A stretch of 64,000 nt of DNA, from the NCBI RefSeq assembly GCF_900109145.1, contig NZ_FNYY01000001.1, forward strand, positions 434,001 to 498,000, read 5' to 3'. The DNA comes from Marinovum algicola (GTDB lineage Bacteria > Pseudomonadota > Alphaproteobacteria > Rhodobacterales > Rhodobacteraceae). This document shows positions 56,567 to 64,000 of the stretch, in pieces. The notes beneath the pieces were generated by a model. That model searched no databases. It worked only from the letters and a program-made list of their open reading frames with translations, and was not told the origin of the DNA. Within the stretch, counting starts at the first letter, position 1. Every line of letters starts with the position of its first letter. A program made the translations under genes and the position numbers.

Positions 56567-57907
56567 TCAGAACCCCGCCTTGCCGGGCCACCAATCGGTG
56601 CCGGCCAGTGGCACCCTGGCCATGGCCGCCGCCTCCATGGTCAGCGCGCAGAGGTCTTCCGGTTCCAGGTTGTGCAGGTGGTTGTGGCCGCAGGCCCGGG
56701 CGATGGTCTGGGCCTCCAGGGTCAGTACCTTGAGATAGTTCTTCAGCCGCCGGCCGCCCTCGATCGGATCAAACCGCGCCATCAGCTCGGGGTCCTGGGT
56801 GGTGATGCCGGCCGGGTCGCGGCCTTCGTGCCAGTCGTCATAGGCGCCGGTGGTGGTGCCCATCTTCTGGTATTCGGCCTCCCATTTCGGGTCGTTGTCG
56901 CCAAGAGCCACCAGCGCGGCGGTGCCGATGGCCACCGCATCGGCCCCCAGCGCAATGGCCTTGGCCACATCGGCGCCGGTGCGGATGCCGCCCGAAACCA
57001 CCAGCTGCACCTCGCGGTGCAGCCCCTGATCCTGAAGCGCCTGAACGGCCGGGCGGATGCAGGCCAGCGTCGGCAGGCCGACATGTTCGATAAACACGTC
57101 CTGGGTCGCGGCAGTGCCGCCCTGCATGCCGTCGAGCACGACCACATCGGCACCTGCCTTGATCGCCAGGGTGGTGTCATAATAGGGCCGCGTGCCGCCG
57201 ATCTTGACGTAGATCGGCACCTTCCAGCCGGTAATCTCGCGGATCTCGAGGATCTTGATCTCCAGGTCATCCGGCCCGGTCCAATCCGGGTGTCGGCAGG
57301 CCGAACGCTGGTCGATGCCCGTGGGCAGGTTGCGCATGCCGGCCACGCGGTCGGAGATCTTCTGACCGAGCAGCATGCCGCCGCCACCGGGCTTGGCGCC
57401 CTGACCCACGACGATCTCGATGGCGTCGGCCCGGCGCAGGTCGCGCGGGTTCATGCCGTAGCGCGAAGGCAGGTACTGATAGACAAGCTTGCTGGAATGG
57501 CCGCGCTCTTCCTCGGTCATGCCGCCGTCGCCGGTGGTGGTCGAGGTGCCGGCGGCGCTGGCGCCACGGCCCAGCGCTTCCTTGGCGGGGCCGGAGAGCG
57601 CGCCGAAACTCATGCCGGCGATGGTCACCGGAATGTCCAGCTCAATGGGGGTCTTGGCATAGCGGGTGCCCAGCGTCACCCTGGTTTCGCAGGTCTCGCG
57701 GTAGCCTTCGAGCGGGTAGCGCGAGATCGAGGCTCCGAGGAACAGCAGGTCGTCGAAATGCGGCACCCGCCGCTTCGCGCCGCCGCCGCGGATGTCGTAG
57801 ATGCCGGTATGCGCGGCGCGGCGGATCTCGGCGTTGACCGAATTCGAGAAGGTCGCCGACTGGATCGGCTCGGTCCGCGGGAGGGTGTCGATTGTCTGAT
57901 CTTTCAT
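56567..57907 (-). CDS. mgsC: N-methylglutamate synthase subunit C, FMN-binding glutamate-synthase-like
   Basis: A 446-residue protein like the FMN/FeS domain of glutamate synthase large subunit (GlxD/GltB central part): GMSFGALSGPAKEALGRGAS, GQGAKPGGGGMLLGQKISDR, VPIYVKIGGTRPYYDTTLAI and VVSGGIRTGADVAKAIALGA. The GGTRPYYD and ADVVVLDGMQGGT motifs form the FMN site. It acts with MgsA and MgsB to form N-methylglutamate. The ATG at 57907 is favoured since GAGGAG lies six bases before it; another ATG is at 57913. Confidence 0.88.
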   Translation of the reverse strand: MKDQTIDTLPRTEPIQSATFSNSVNAEIRRAAHTGIYDIRGGGAKRRVPHFDDLLFLGASISRYPLEGYRETCETRVTLGTRYAKTPIELDIPVTIAGMSFGALSGPAKEALGRGASAAGTSTTTGDGGMTEEERGHSSKLVYQYLPSRYGMNPRDLRRADAIEIVVGQGAKPGGGGMLLGQKISDRVAGMRNLPTGIDQRSACRHPDWTGPDDLEIKILEIREITGWKVPIYVKIGGTRPYYDTTLAIKAGADVVVLDGMQGGTAATQDVFIEHVGLPTLACIRPAVQALQDQGLHREVQLVVSGGIRTGADVAKAIALGADAVAIGTAALVALGDNDPKWEAEYQKMGTTTGAYDDWHEGRDPAGITTQDPELMARFDPIEGGRRLKNYLKVLTLEAQTIARACGHNHLHNLEPEDLCALTMEAAAMARVPLAGTDWWPGKAGF

Positions 57908-57917
57908 GTCCATCTCC

Positions 57918-58601
57918 TCAATACGCGGACGCGTTGTCGACGTCGAAATTGTAGAGCTTGCGGGCCGAGCCATAGCGTTTGAACTCTTCCGGTTTGGCGT
58001 CGGCTCCGGCGCGTTCCAGCAGGTCGGCCAGGATTTCGAGATGCTCGGGGCGCATCTCCTTCTCGATGCAATCGGCGCCGAGGCTCTTGACGCTGCCGCG
58101 CACGAAGAGCCGCGCCTCATAGAGTGAATCCCCCAGCGCGTCACCGGCATCCCCCAGCACCACGAGATTGCCGGATTGCGCCATGAAGGCCGACATGTGG
58201 CCGATGTTGCCATGCACCACGATGTCGATCCCTTTCATCGAGATACCGCAGCGCGAGCTTGCATTGCCCTTGATCACCAAAAGCCCGCCGTGGCCGGTGG
58301 CCCCGGCGTACTGGCTGGCGTCGCCCTCGACGATGACCGTGCCCGACATCATGTTCTCGGCCACGCCCGGCCCGGCCGAGCCGTGGACGTGCACCTTGGC
58401 CTGGCTGTTCATCCCGGCGCAGTAATAGCCGGTGGAGCCCTTCACGGTCACCTCGATGGGCGCGTCAAGGCCGACGGCAATGGCGTGGCTGCCCTTGGCG
58501 TTCACGACTTCCCAGTTGGCCTGGCTGAGGGTCTCGGCCTGCGCGTGCAGCGCCGTGTTCAGGGCGCGGAGGTCTTGCGCTTCCAAATCGAATGTCTGCA
58601 T
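57918..58601 (-). CDS. mgsB: N-methylglutamate synthase subunit B, GXGXG domain
   Basis: A 227-residue protein with the beta-helical glutamate-synthase C-terminal (GXGXG) repeat: VHVHGSAGPGVAENMMSGTV, GHGGLLVIKGNASSRCGISM, GIDIVVHGNIGHMSAFMAQS, GNLVVLGDAGDALGDSLYEA. It is a structural or channel subunit of the Mgs complex. It lies between mgsA and mgsC with gaps of 1 and 10 bp, so all three are one operon. The start at 58601 is the first ATG before the conserved TFDLEAQDLRALNTAL. Confidence 0.87.
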   Translation of the reverse strand: MQTFDLEAQDLRALNTALHAQAETLSQANWEVVNAKGSHAIAVGLDAPIEVTVKGSTGYYCAGMNSQAKVHVHGSAGPGVAENMMSGTVIVEGDASQYAGATGHGGLLVIKGNASSRCGISMKGIDIVVHGNIGHMSAFMAQSGNLVVLGDAGDALGDSLYEARLFVRGSVKSLGADCIEKEMRPEHLEILADLLERAGADAKPEEFKRYGSARKLYNFDVDNASAY

Positions 58602-58602
58602 C

Positions 58603-59499
58603 TCAGTGGTTCCAGAAATAAACGGTTGCGGGTTCAGGCTCCCAGACGCGGGCGGTCTCGATCCCCGGCAGGTTGACCAGCGCGCGGTATTCGCTGCCGA
58701 AGGCGACATATTGATCGGTCTCGGCCATCACGGCGGGTTTGCAGGCGATCGGGTCGCGCACCACGCCAAAGCCGTCCTTGGTGCCGACGACAAAGGTGAA
58801 GAAGCCGTCGAGAGCCTCCAGGCTGCTTTTCAGCGCCTCGCCCAGGCTCGATCCGGTTTGCATCTTCCAGGTCAGGTAGGCGGCGCCCACTTCGGTGTCA
58901 TTCTCGGTCTCGATATGGATGCCTTCGCGGCGCAGCTTGCGGCGCAGGGCGTTGTGATTCGACAACGAGCCATTGTGAACCAGGCATTGGTCGAGGCCGG
59001 TGGAGAACGGATGCGCGCCGAGCGTGGTGACGGCGGATTCGGTGGCCATGCGGGTGTGGCCGATGCCATGGCTGCCGCTCATCTGCGAGACGGCAAACCG
59101 GGCAGCCACGTCGCGGGGCAGGCCGACTTCCTTGTAGATCTCCATCGCCGCGCCGGTGCTCATGACCCGCACGCCCTGCCGCAGCTCCGGCAGCGCCTGG
59201 CGCGCCGCGGCCACCTTGTCGGCCGGCAGGGTCAGCACGATATGGCTGTCTTTGACCGCGCCGCTCACCGCGGCGTCGATGACGCTGCCCAGTTCCTCGG
59301 CCAGGGTTGCGAAATCCGTCTGCGGGTCGTCGGATTGCACCGTCAGCTTGGCGCTGCCGGCCGCCTCGCCGCCATAGATCGCGATGCCGGCACTGTCCGG
59401 GCCCCGATCGGTCATGGTGACAAGCATGTCGGTCAGAAGCGCGCCGAGCCGAGGCTCGAGCGACCTGTCCTTGAGAAATAATCCAACGATTCCGCACAT
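58603..59499 (-). CDS. mgsA: N-methylglutamate synthase subunit A, glutamine amidotransferase class II
   Basis: A 298-residue Ntn-type amidotransferase: the nucleophile Cys2 is exposed after Met removal (MCGIVGLFLKDRSLEPRLGA), followed by TDRGPDSAGIAIYGGEAAGS and GIGHTRMATESAVTTLGAHP, the Arg and His landmarks of class II enzymes, and HNGSLSNHNALRRKLRREGI. It releases the methylamine from gamma-glutamylmethylamide. It leads the mgsA-mgsB-mgsC-gmaS operon; upstream, operator-like TTTCCT-N3-AAGAA lies at 59575. Confidence 0.88.
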   Translation of the reverse strand: MCGIVGLFLKDRSLEPRLGALLTDMLVTMTDRGPDSAGIAIYGGEAAGSAKLTVQSDDPQTDFATLAEELGSVIDAAVSGAVKDSHIVLTLPADKVAAARQALPELRQGVRVMSTGAAMEIYKEVGLPRDVAARFAVSQMSGSHGIGHTRMATESAVTTLGAHPFSTGLDQCLVHNGSLSNHNALRRKLRREGIHIETENDTEVGAAYLTWKMQTGSSLGEALKSSLEALDGFFTFVVGTKDGFGVVRDPIACKPAVMAETDQYVAFGSEYRALVNLPGIETARVWEPEPATVYFWNH

Positions 59500-59574
59500 G
59501 GCGCAGACCCTCTCCTGTGGTTGACTCGAAGCCTATCGGGTAGAGCCGGGCGCATCAACTTTCAAGAAACAATT

Positions 59575-59592
59575 TTTCCTGTAAAGAATATC
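59575..59592. promoter_or_regulatory. Operator-like TTTCCT-N3-AAGAATAT site upstream of mgsA
   Basis: TTTCCTGTAAAGAATATC here nearly repeats TTTCCTATCAGGAATATT at 60417-60434 between the two regulators. Next to it TTTCAAGAAA (59559-59568) is a perfect 10-bp palindrome. Shared AT-rich sites in an otherwise GC-rich region suggest a common regulator, probably the adjacent XRE-cupin protein. Confidence 0.5.
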
Positions 59593-59694
59593 GGGCCATG
59601 CACACACCGAGCCAGATGCCGCCGAATTCGGCGGTCTGCCTGCTTTGCGGGCAATCCGGGATCAGGAACTGTGGTGCCGGGCGGGCGGCCGCGG

Positions 59695-60351
59695 CTAGTT
59701 GGCCTGTGGATACGAAATGATCGACAGGTAGCGGATCGGCAGGCGCACCAGCACCTCCGGCCCATGCGGCGCATCTGCGTCAAAGAACAGCGTATCGCCC
59801 GGTTCCAGCCGGAAGACCTCGGTGCCGTGGCGATAATCGACCGCGCCTTCGAGCATGTAGATCGTCTCGATCCCCTCGTGCTGGAAGGTGGGGAAGACGT
59901 CAGAGGTTTCGGACAGGGTGATCAGATAGGGTTCGACCATCACGCCGCTGGAATTCGAACCGATGTGACCGAGCAGGTTGTACTGATGGCCGGCCCGGGT
60001 GCCGTCGCGCTCCATCTCGACACCGTGCCCGGCCTTGGTGTGCACCGCCGAGCGCTTTTCTTCGAACCGGCGCAGGAAGGCGGTCAGCGGCACGCTCAGC
60101 ACATGCGACAGCGTTTGCAAGGTGTTGAGCGAGGGAGAGGTGTTGCCGTTCTCGATCTTGGACAACATGCCGATCGACAGGCCGGAGGCCTTGGCCAGAT
60201 CGGCCACCGTCATGTTCTGCTGTTTGCGGAAGGCGCGGACCTCGCGGCCGATGGCGACCTCGAGAACCTTTTCGCGGTCTTCGCCGACCCGATGCGGATC
60301 CTGTGACAGGGCCTTGGCGTTCATTGCGGCGTCCGGTTTTTGCTGTATCAT
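59695..60351 (-). CDS. XRE-cupin transcriptional regulator of the methylamine locus
   Basis: A 218-residue protein: XRE helix-turn-helix (about 38-92; NMTVADLAKASGLSIGMLSK and IENGNTSPSLNTLQTLSHVL) and a C-terminal cupin (FQHEGIETIYMLEGAVDYRH, LEPGDTLFFDADAPHGPEVL) that probably binds the effector. Such regulators sit in many methylamine, putrescine and sulfur-source operons. It is divergent from the GlxA-type gene and lies upstream of mgsA; matching operator-like repeats flank it. The start at 60351 has AGGAAGG upstream. Confidence 0.85.
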   Translation of the reverse strand: MIQQKPDAAMNAKALSQDPHRVGEDREKVLEVAIGREVRAFRKQQNMTVADLAKASGLSIGMLSKIENGNTSPSLNTLQTLSHVLSVPLTAFLRRFEEKRSAVHTKAGHGVEMERDGTRAGHQYNLLGHIGSNSSGVMVEPYLITLSETSDVFPTFQHEGIETIYMLEGAVDYRHGTEVFRLEPGDTLFFDADAPHGPEVLVRLPIRYLSIISYPQAN

Positions 60352-60362
60352 CGCACCTTCCT

Positions 60363-60430
60363 AATTTTCACCACCGGAAAATTCCAGCGCCGGAAAGCCA
60401 CTTGACCCGCGACAAGTTTCCTATCAGGAA
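60363..60430. promoter_or_regulatory. Divergent promoter with two inverted repeats between XRE-cupin and GlxA-type genes
   Basis: AATTTTC (60363-60369) and GAAAATT (60377-60383) form perfect 7-bp arms with a 7-bp centre. TTCCT and AGGAA (60418-60430) form a second site with a 3-bp centre, which also holds the GlxA ribosome site AGGA. The second motif is repeated upstream of mgsA at 59575. Autoregulation and joint control are likely. Confidence 0.5.
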
Positions 60431-60437
60431 TATTGCA

Positions 60438-61442
60438 ATGACCAGAGGTGAAAGTACAACCACTTTGGGGTTTCTGATCTTCCCCGGGTTTCCAATGTCC
60501 TGCCTGACCTCGGCGATAGAGCCCCTGCGCGCGGCCAACGAGATCTCGGGGCAGGCGGCCTTTGACTGGAAGCTGATCGGCGAAACCGGCGCGCGGGTGG
60601 AATCCAGCGCGCATATCTGGTTCGATCCGGATCGGGCGCTGACCGACGACCTGGAGCTCGACTATCTCTTTCTGCTCTCCGGCCCTTTGGCCCGGTTCGA
60701 GACGCCGCGGCCGTCAAACGGCCGGCTGCGCAGCCTGAGCCGTCACGGCGTTCGTGTCGGCGGGGTCAGCGGCGGGGTCTTTCCGCTGGCGCGCTCCGGG
60801 CTTCTGGCGGGGCACCGATGCAGCGTGCACTGGTGTTATGCCGCGGCCTTCGCGGCCGAATTTCCCGATCACCCGGTCGAGGACGACGTCATCATCATCG
60901 ACCGCGACCGGCTGACGGTGTCCGGGGCGGCCGCCGTCTTTGACCTGATGCTGGGCCTGATCGATGCCAGGCTGGGCGAGGAGGTGACCACCGAAGTGGC
61001 CTGCTGGTTCCAGCATCCGCTGATGCGCGGGCAGGGGGTGCGGCAGAAGGTGCCGACCCTGCGCCGCGAAAGCACTTCGGACATGTTGCCGCCCTCGGTC
61101 GCCGAGGCGATCCGCATCTTTGGCGATCACATCGAGGATCCGGTGAACGTGGACGACGTGGCGCAGCTGGTGGGGCTGTCGCCGCGCCAGCTGGAACGCA
61201 ACTTCAAGACCGCCACCGGCCAGAGCCCGTCGCGCTATTACCGCAACCTGCGAATGAACGCCGCGCGCCAGCTGGTGCTGTATTCCAACGACAGCATGGC
61301 GCGCATTGCCGCGGCGGTGGGCTATGGCGCCACCGCGCCGCTGGTGCGGCAGTACCGCCGGGCCTTTGGCGCGACGCCGCAGCAGGACCGGCAGAAGATC
61401 AACCTGTTCCGGGTGGAACGGAACCGGCCGATCCCGTCCTGA
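60438..61442 (+). CDS. GlxA-family (DJ-1/PfpI plus AraC) transcriptional regulator
   Basis: A 334-residue regulator with an N-terminal class I amidotransferase-like (DJ-1/PfpI) domain (TTTLGFLIFPGFPMSCLTSA, LDYLFLLSGPLARFETPRPS; the usual Cys site is replaced by VGGVSGGVFPLARSGLL) and a C-terminal AraC double HTH (NVDDVAQLVGLSPRQLERNF, ARIAAAVGYGATAPLVRQYR). GlxA-type regulators often control methylamine, betaine and glycine catabolism. The ATG at 60438 has AGGA nine bases upstream. It diverges from the XRE-cupin gene and converges on mgdD, so likely targets are mgs and mgd. Confidence 0.87.
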   Translation: MTRGESTTTLGFLIFPGFPMSCLTSAIEPLRAANEISGQAAFDWKLIGETGARVESSAHIWFDPDRALTDDLELDYLFLLSGPLARFETPRPSNGRLRSLSRHGVRVGGVSGGVFPLARSGLLAGHRCSVHWCYAAAFAAEFPDHPVEDDVIIIDRDRLTVSGAAAVFDLMLGLIDARLGEEVTTEVACWFQHPLMRGQGVRQKVPTLRRESTSDMLPPSVAEAIRIFGDHIEDPVNVDDVAQLVGLSPRQLERNFKTATGQSPSRYYRNLRMNAARQLVLYSNDSMARIAAAVGYGATAPLVRQYRRAFGATPQQDRQKINLFRVERNRPIPS

Positions 61443-61491
61443 ACCCGTCCGGTCCTCGCGTCGGGGCCTCGTCTCCCCCACTGGCCGTGAG

Positions 61492-61512
61492 GCCCCGGCG
61501 CAGGGCCGGGGC
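61492..61512. terminator. Stem-loop between converging GlxA-type and mgdD genes
   Basis: GCCCCGGC and GCCGGGGC form a perfect 8-bp stem with loop GCAGG in the 84-bp gap between two converging stops. Likely a bidirectional, Rho-assisted terminator. Confidence 0.5.
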
Positions 61513-61526
61513 GCGGGGCGGCGATG

Positions 61527-62090
61527 TCAGAGCGCGCTGTACGCAGCCTCGATCAGCCCGTGATGCAGGCTCTGGGCCGACGAGCGTGGCCCGATCACGC
61601 TGAAATGCCCGTCGGCCCGGCGGATCAGGAAACAGCTTTGGTGCGCGATTGCGGTGCGGGTTGCGGCCGGGCTGTCCATCCGCCGCGTGTCGGCGTTGCA
61701 CATGAGCTCCAGCACCTGGTGACAGCCAGCGCCCTCCAGGTCGAAGCGCACCCAGCCATCGGTCTGTTCGGTGACCGAACCGGCGTCCCCCATGGCCGCC
61801 TTGATCCGCGCGGCAAGGTCTTCGTGGCTGCCGTGCGGCGCCTCGAGCATCCATTGTTCCGGGCCGATCCAGAAGGCCGTGACCGGCCCGTCCCCGGCAC
61901 AGGCTCCGACCCCCGGCAGGGCCGCGCCCAGAAGGGCCTGCGCCGCTGCGGCGACCTCGTCCTCGCGGCCCAGTCTTGACGCCAGCGAGGCCAGCGCCCA
62001 GTCCGGGCATTCCGAAATGCGCAAGCCCTCGAAATCGCGGACCTCGGCGGTGGTGCCGCCAAGCGCGGTCGTTGCGGTCAAGTCATGCAC
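61527..62090 (-). CDS. mgdD: N-methylglutamate dehydrogenase subunit D (sarcosine oxidase gamma-like)
   Basis: A 187-residue protein of the heterotetrameric sarcosine-oxidase gamma family (SoxG/MgdD): DFEGLRISECPDWALASLAS, AFWIGPEQWMLEAPHGSHED and CHQVLELMCNADTRRMDSPA are characteristic, as is the basic 'HQSCFLIRR' stretch. It uses a GTG start at 62090 that overlaps the mgdC stop by 8 bp. Identity as MgdD rather than SoxG rests on the adjacent gmaS/mgs genes. In the complex it is a small structural subunit. Confidence 0.82.
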   Translation of the reverse strand: MHDLTATTALGGTTAEVRDFEGLRISECPDWALASLASRLGREDEVAAAAQALLGAALPGVGACAGDGPVTAFWIGPEQWMLEAPHGSHEDLAARIKAAMGDAGSVTEQTDGWVRFDLEGAGCHQVLELMCNADTRRMDSPAATRTAIAHQSCFLIRRADGHFSVIGPRSSAQSLHHGLIEAAYSAL

Positions 62091-64000
62091 GGAGACGGTC
62101 TCCCTCTGGATCGACGAAATGGGCCGAGACCACCTCGACCTCGATGTTCTGCCCAGTCAACGGGCTGACCAGACGCAGGCGCTCGCCCATGCGTTCTGAC
62201 CCGGATTTCAGATAGCCGATGCCGATATGGCTGTTCAGGATCGGCGAATAGCAGGCCGATGTGACATAGCCCTGGTCATGCTTTGCATCGAGGGGGCCCT
62301 CGCGGTTCATCAGGTGCCCGCCGGCGGTGACCTTCTCCTCGGGCAGCTTCGGCAGAAAGCCCACCAGCGCCAGCGCATCCGGCGTGTTCAGCCCCGCGCG
62401 TTCCGACAGGGTCGAACCAATGGCGTCCTTCTTCTTCGACACCATCCGCCCCATGCGGAGGTTGAGCGCGGTGGTGGTGCCGTTCAACTCATTGCCCGCC
62501 GCATGGCCCTTTTCGATCCGCATGACGCCCAAGGCTTCCGTGCCGTAAGGGGTCACGTCGAATTCCTCGCCTGCCGCCATCAGCCTGCGGATCAGCGCGT
62601 CGCCATAACGCGTCGGCACCGCGATCTCATAGGCCAGTTCGCCGGAGAAGGAGATGCGAAACAGCCGCGCCCGCAGCCCGCCGCAGATCGTGACCGCCCC
62701 GCAGGCCATGAAGGGAAAAGCCTCGTTCGAGATATCGAACCCGGGGTCGACGATCTTTTGCAGCAGTTTTCGGGCGTTGGGCCCGGCCACGGCATATTGC
62801 GCCCAGGCCTCGGTGGTCGAGATCAGTTGCACGTCCATGTCCGGGAACAGGCACTGGCGGACGAATTCCAAGTGGCGATAGACCGGCACGGCATTGGCCG
62901 TCGTGGTGGTCATCACGAAGTGATCCTCGGCCAGCCGCGCAGTGGTGCCGTCGTCCATGACGATGCCATCCTCGCGCAGCATCAGCCCATAGCGGGTCTT
63001 GCCGACCGCCAGCTTGGCAAAGCCATTGGCATAGACCTTGTTGAGGAAGGCCGCCGCGTCGGTGCCCTGCACGTCGATCTTGCCCAGCGTGGTCACATCA
63101 CAGACCCCGACCGAGCCGCGCACCGCCCGCACCTCGCGGTCGACGCTCTGGCGCCAGTGGGTCTCGCCGGGACGCGGAAACCACTGTGCGCGCAGCCAGT
63201 TGCCGGCTTCGACGAAAACGGCGCCCTGTTCGCGGGCCCAGATGTGGCTGGGCGTCTCACGCACCGGGTGGAAATGCGCCCCGCGCGCCCGGCCGCCCAG
63301 CGTGCCCATGGCGACGGGTGTGTAGGGCGGGCGAAAGATGGTGGTGCCGACGCCGGGGATCGATTTGCCGGCCAGCTCGGCCATGATCGCCAGCCCGCCC
63401 ATGTTCGAGGTCTTGCCCTGATCGGTGGCCATGCCTAGCGTGGTGTAGCGCTTGAGGTGCTCGACCGAACGGAAGTTCTCCTGATGCGCCAGTTTCACGT
63501 CCTTGACGGTGACGTCGTTCTGCTGATCCAGCCAGGCGCGGCCGCGGCCTTCGGTGACATGCCAGAAGGGCTGGATGTTGACCGGCGCATCTTCGGCGCG
63601 GGGCAGGCGGGCCTTGTCGGGTTTGATCCCGAGATCGCCGAGAATTGCGGCGGCCTGTTCGGCCCCCGAGCGGAGCGCGGCATGGGTGGAAAAGGCCCCA
63701 GCCGCCGCCCCGGCCACGCTTTGGCCCTGCGGCAGATCCGTGCCGGGAACGAAGGCAGAGATGGCGGGGTTCCAGGCCGGGCGGCCGCGCTGATGGCAGG
63801 TCAGATGCACGTTGGGGTTCCAGCCGCCCGAGACACCGAGCGCGCCGCATTCGATGATGCGTTCGGAGCCGTCGGCCTGACGCAGCTTGACAAAGCTGAG
63901 GCCGAGCCGGCCGGAGGTGTCGATCACCTGCGCGCCGGCCAGCAGCTCGCAATCGGCGATACGCGGGGCGTCGGGGCGAACGTCGATCACGGCGGCGACC
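62083..64000 (-). CDS. mgdC: N-methylglutamate dehydrogenase subunit C (sarcosine oxidase alpha-like), N-terminus missing
   Basis: The frame is open to the right edge, so only about 640 C-terminal residues of an expected 950-1000 are present; the NAD-binding N-terminal half lies outside. The visible part shows the middle FAD/redox region (AGAQVIDTSGRLGLSFVKLR, ALGVSGGWNPNVHLTCHQRG, RAWLDQQNDVTVKDVKLAHQ) and the folate-binding GcvT-like C-terminus (CDVTTLGKIDVQGTDAAAFL, GEEFDVTPYGTEALGVMRIE, KGHAAGNELNGTTTALNLRM). MgdABCD oxidises N-methylglutamate, passing the methyl as methylene-tetrahydrofolate. mgdB and mgdA should be upstream, beyond the window. Confidence 0.85.
   Translation of the reverse strand, partial: VAAVIDVRPDAPRIADCELLAGAQVIDTSGRLGLSFVKLRQADGSERIIECGALGVSGGWNPNVHLTCHQRGRPAWNPAISAFVPGTDLPQGQSVAGAAAGAFSTHAALRSGAEQAAAILGDLGIKPDKARLPRAEDAPVNIQPFWHVTEGRGRAWLDQQNDVTVKDVKLAHQENFRSVEHLKRYTTLGMATDQGKTSNMGGLAIMAELAGKSIPGVGTTIFRPPYTPVAMGTLGGRARGAHFHPVRETPSHIWAREQGAVFVEAGNWLRAQWFPRPGETHWRQSVDREVRAVRGSVGVCDVTTLGKIDVQGTDAAAFLNKVYANGFAKLAVGKTRYGLMLREDGIVMDDGTTARLAEDHFVMTTTTANAVPVYRHLEFVRQCLFPDMDVQLISTTEAWAQYAVAGPNARKLLQKIVDPGFDISNEAFPFMACGAVTICGGLRARLFRISFSGELAYEIAVPTRYGDALIRRLMAAGEEFDVTPYGTEALGVMRIEKGHAAGNELNGTTTALNLRMGRMVSKKKDAIGSTLSERAGLNTPDALALVGFLPKLPEEKVTAGGHLMNREGPLDAKHDQGYVTSACYSPILNSHIGIGYLKSGSERMGERLRLVSPLTGQNIEVEVVSAHFVDPEGDRLRA

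Noticed and set aside
1-64000. CRISPR arrays, prophage, insertion sequences, tRNA or rRNA genes.
   Set aside because: Reading both strands I found no regularly spaced repeats, transposase or phage genes, and no cloverleaf or rRNA-like stretch; all intergenic gaps over 250 bp were inspected by eye, without a covariance search.

Overview
The window reads as the chromosome of a high-GC alphaproteobacterium, most likely a marine Rhodobacteraceae (Roseobacter-group) strain. The evidence is gene content: choXWV/betIBA choline uptake and oxidation, a nasTS-nrt-nirBD-nasA nitrate assimilation operon, a gmaS-mgs-mgd N-methylglutamate (methylamine) locus, TRAP and tripartite tricarboxylate (TTT) transporters, and genes such as DUF3572 and DUF2061 that are common in that family. 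Genes are tightly packed, with many ATGA stop/start overlaps. I saw no rRNA, tRNA, CRISPR, phage or insertion sequence.

Layout. 1-8.6 kb: small housekeeping and signalling genes: a LysE-type exporter cut by the left edge, a DMT exporter, an XRE regulator, DUF2061, NUDIX and DUF983 genes, an EF-hand/ECF-sigma/metal-sensor operon, a PleD-like diguanylate cyclase, DUF3572 and a HAD phosphatase. 8.6-16 kb: choline to glycine betaine. betIBA (minus) diverges from choX (plus); a glutathione transferase on the opposite strand separates choX from choWV. 16-31 kb: one long minus-strand nitrogen operon reading nasT-nasS, leader, nrtA-nrtB-ATPase-GAF protein-nirB-nirD-nasA-TrpD2-like-cysG. NrtAB and the ATPase import nitrate, NasA and NirBD reduce it to ammonium, CysG makes siroheme, and NasST controls an attenuator in the leader. 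31-35 kb: an envelope-glycan module (small flippase-like protein, UbiA/HAD polyprenyl-phosphate pentose transferase, GT-C glycosyltransferase). 35-41 kb: a nitrilase plus C45 acyltransferase pair, a VOC protein, a small unknown protein, a stand-alone ATP-grasp ligase and a LysR regulator.

41.4-54.7 kb is a catabolic island for an unidentified, probably sugar-acid-like substrate: TctCBA, a TIM-barrel isomerase, an enolase-superfamily protein, a TetR regulator, a Gfo/Idh/MocA dehydrogenase, a DUF993 protein, a second TIM-barrel isomerase and, convergently, an aldo/keto reductase with a TRAP transporter. A shared operator-like sequence in front of the two plus-strand transcription units ties the halves together.

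55-64 kb is the methylamine (N-methylglutamate) pathway: gmaS-mgsC-mgsB-mgsA, an XRE-cupin regulator, a divergent GlxA-type regulator, and mgdD-mgdC running off the right edge.

The observations most worth following are the nitrate leader (sigma54-like promoter, ANTAR hairpin and terminator in 130 bp), the fused nitrate ATPase with a lost H-loop histidine, the unknown GAF-repeat protein in the same operon, the 41-55 kb island with its 14-bp operator, and the polyprenyl-pentose module.
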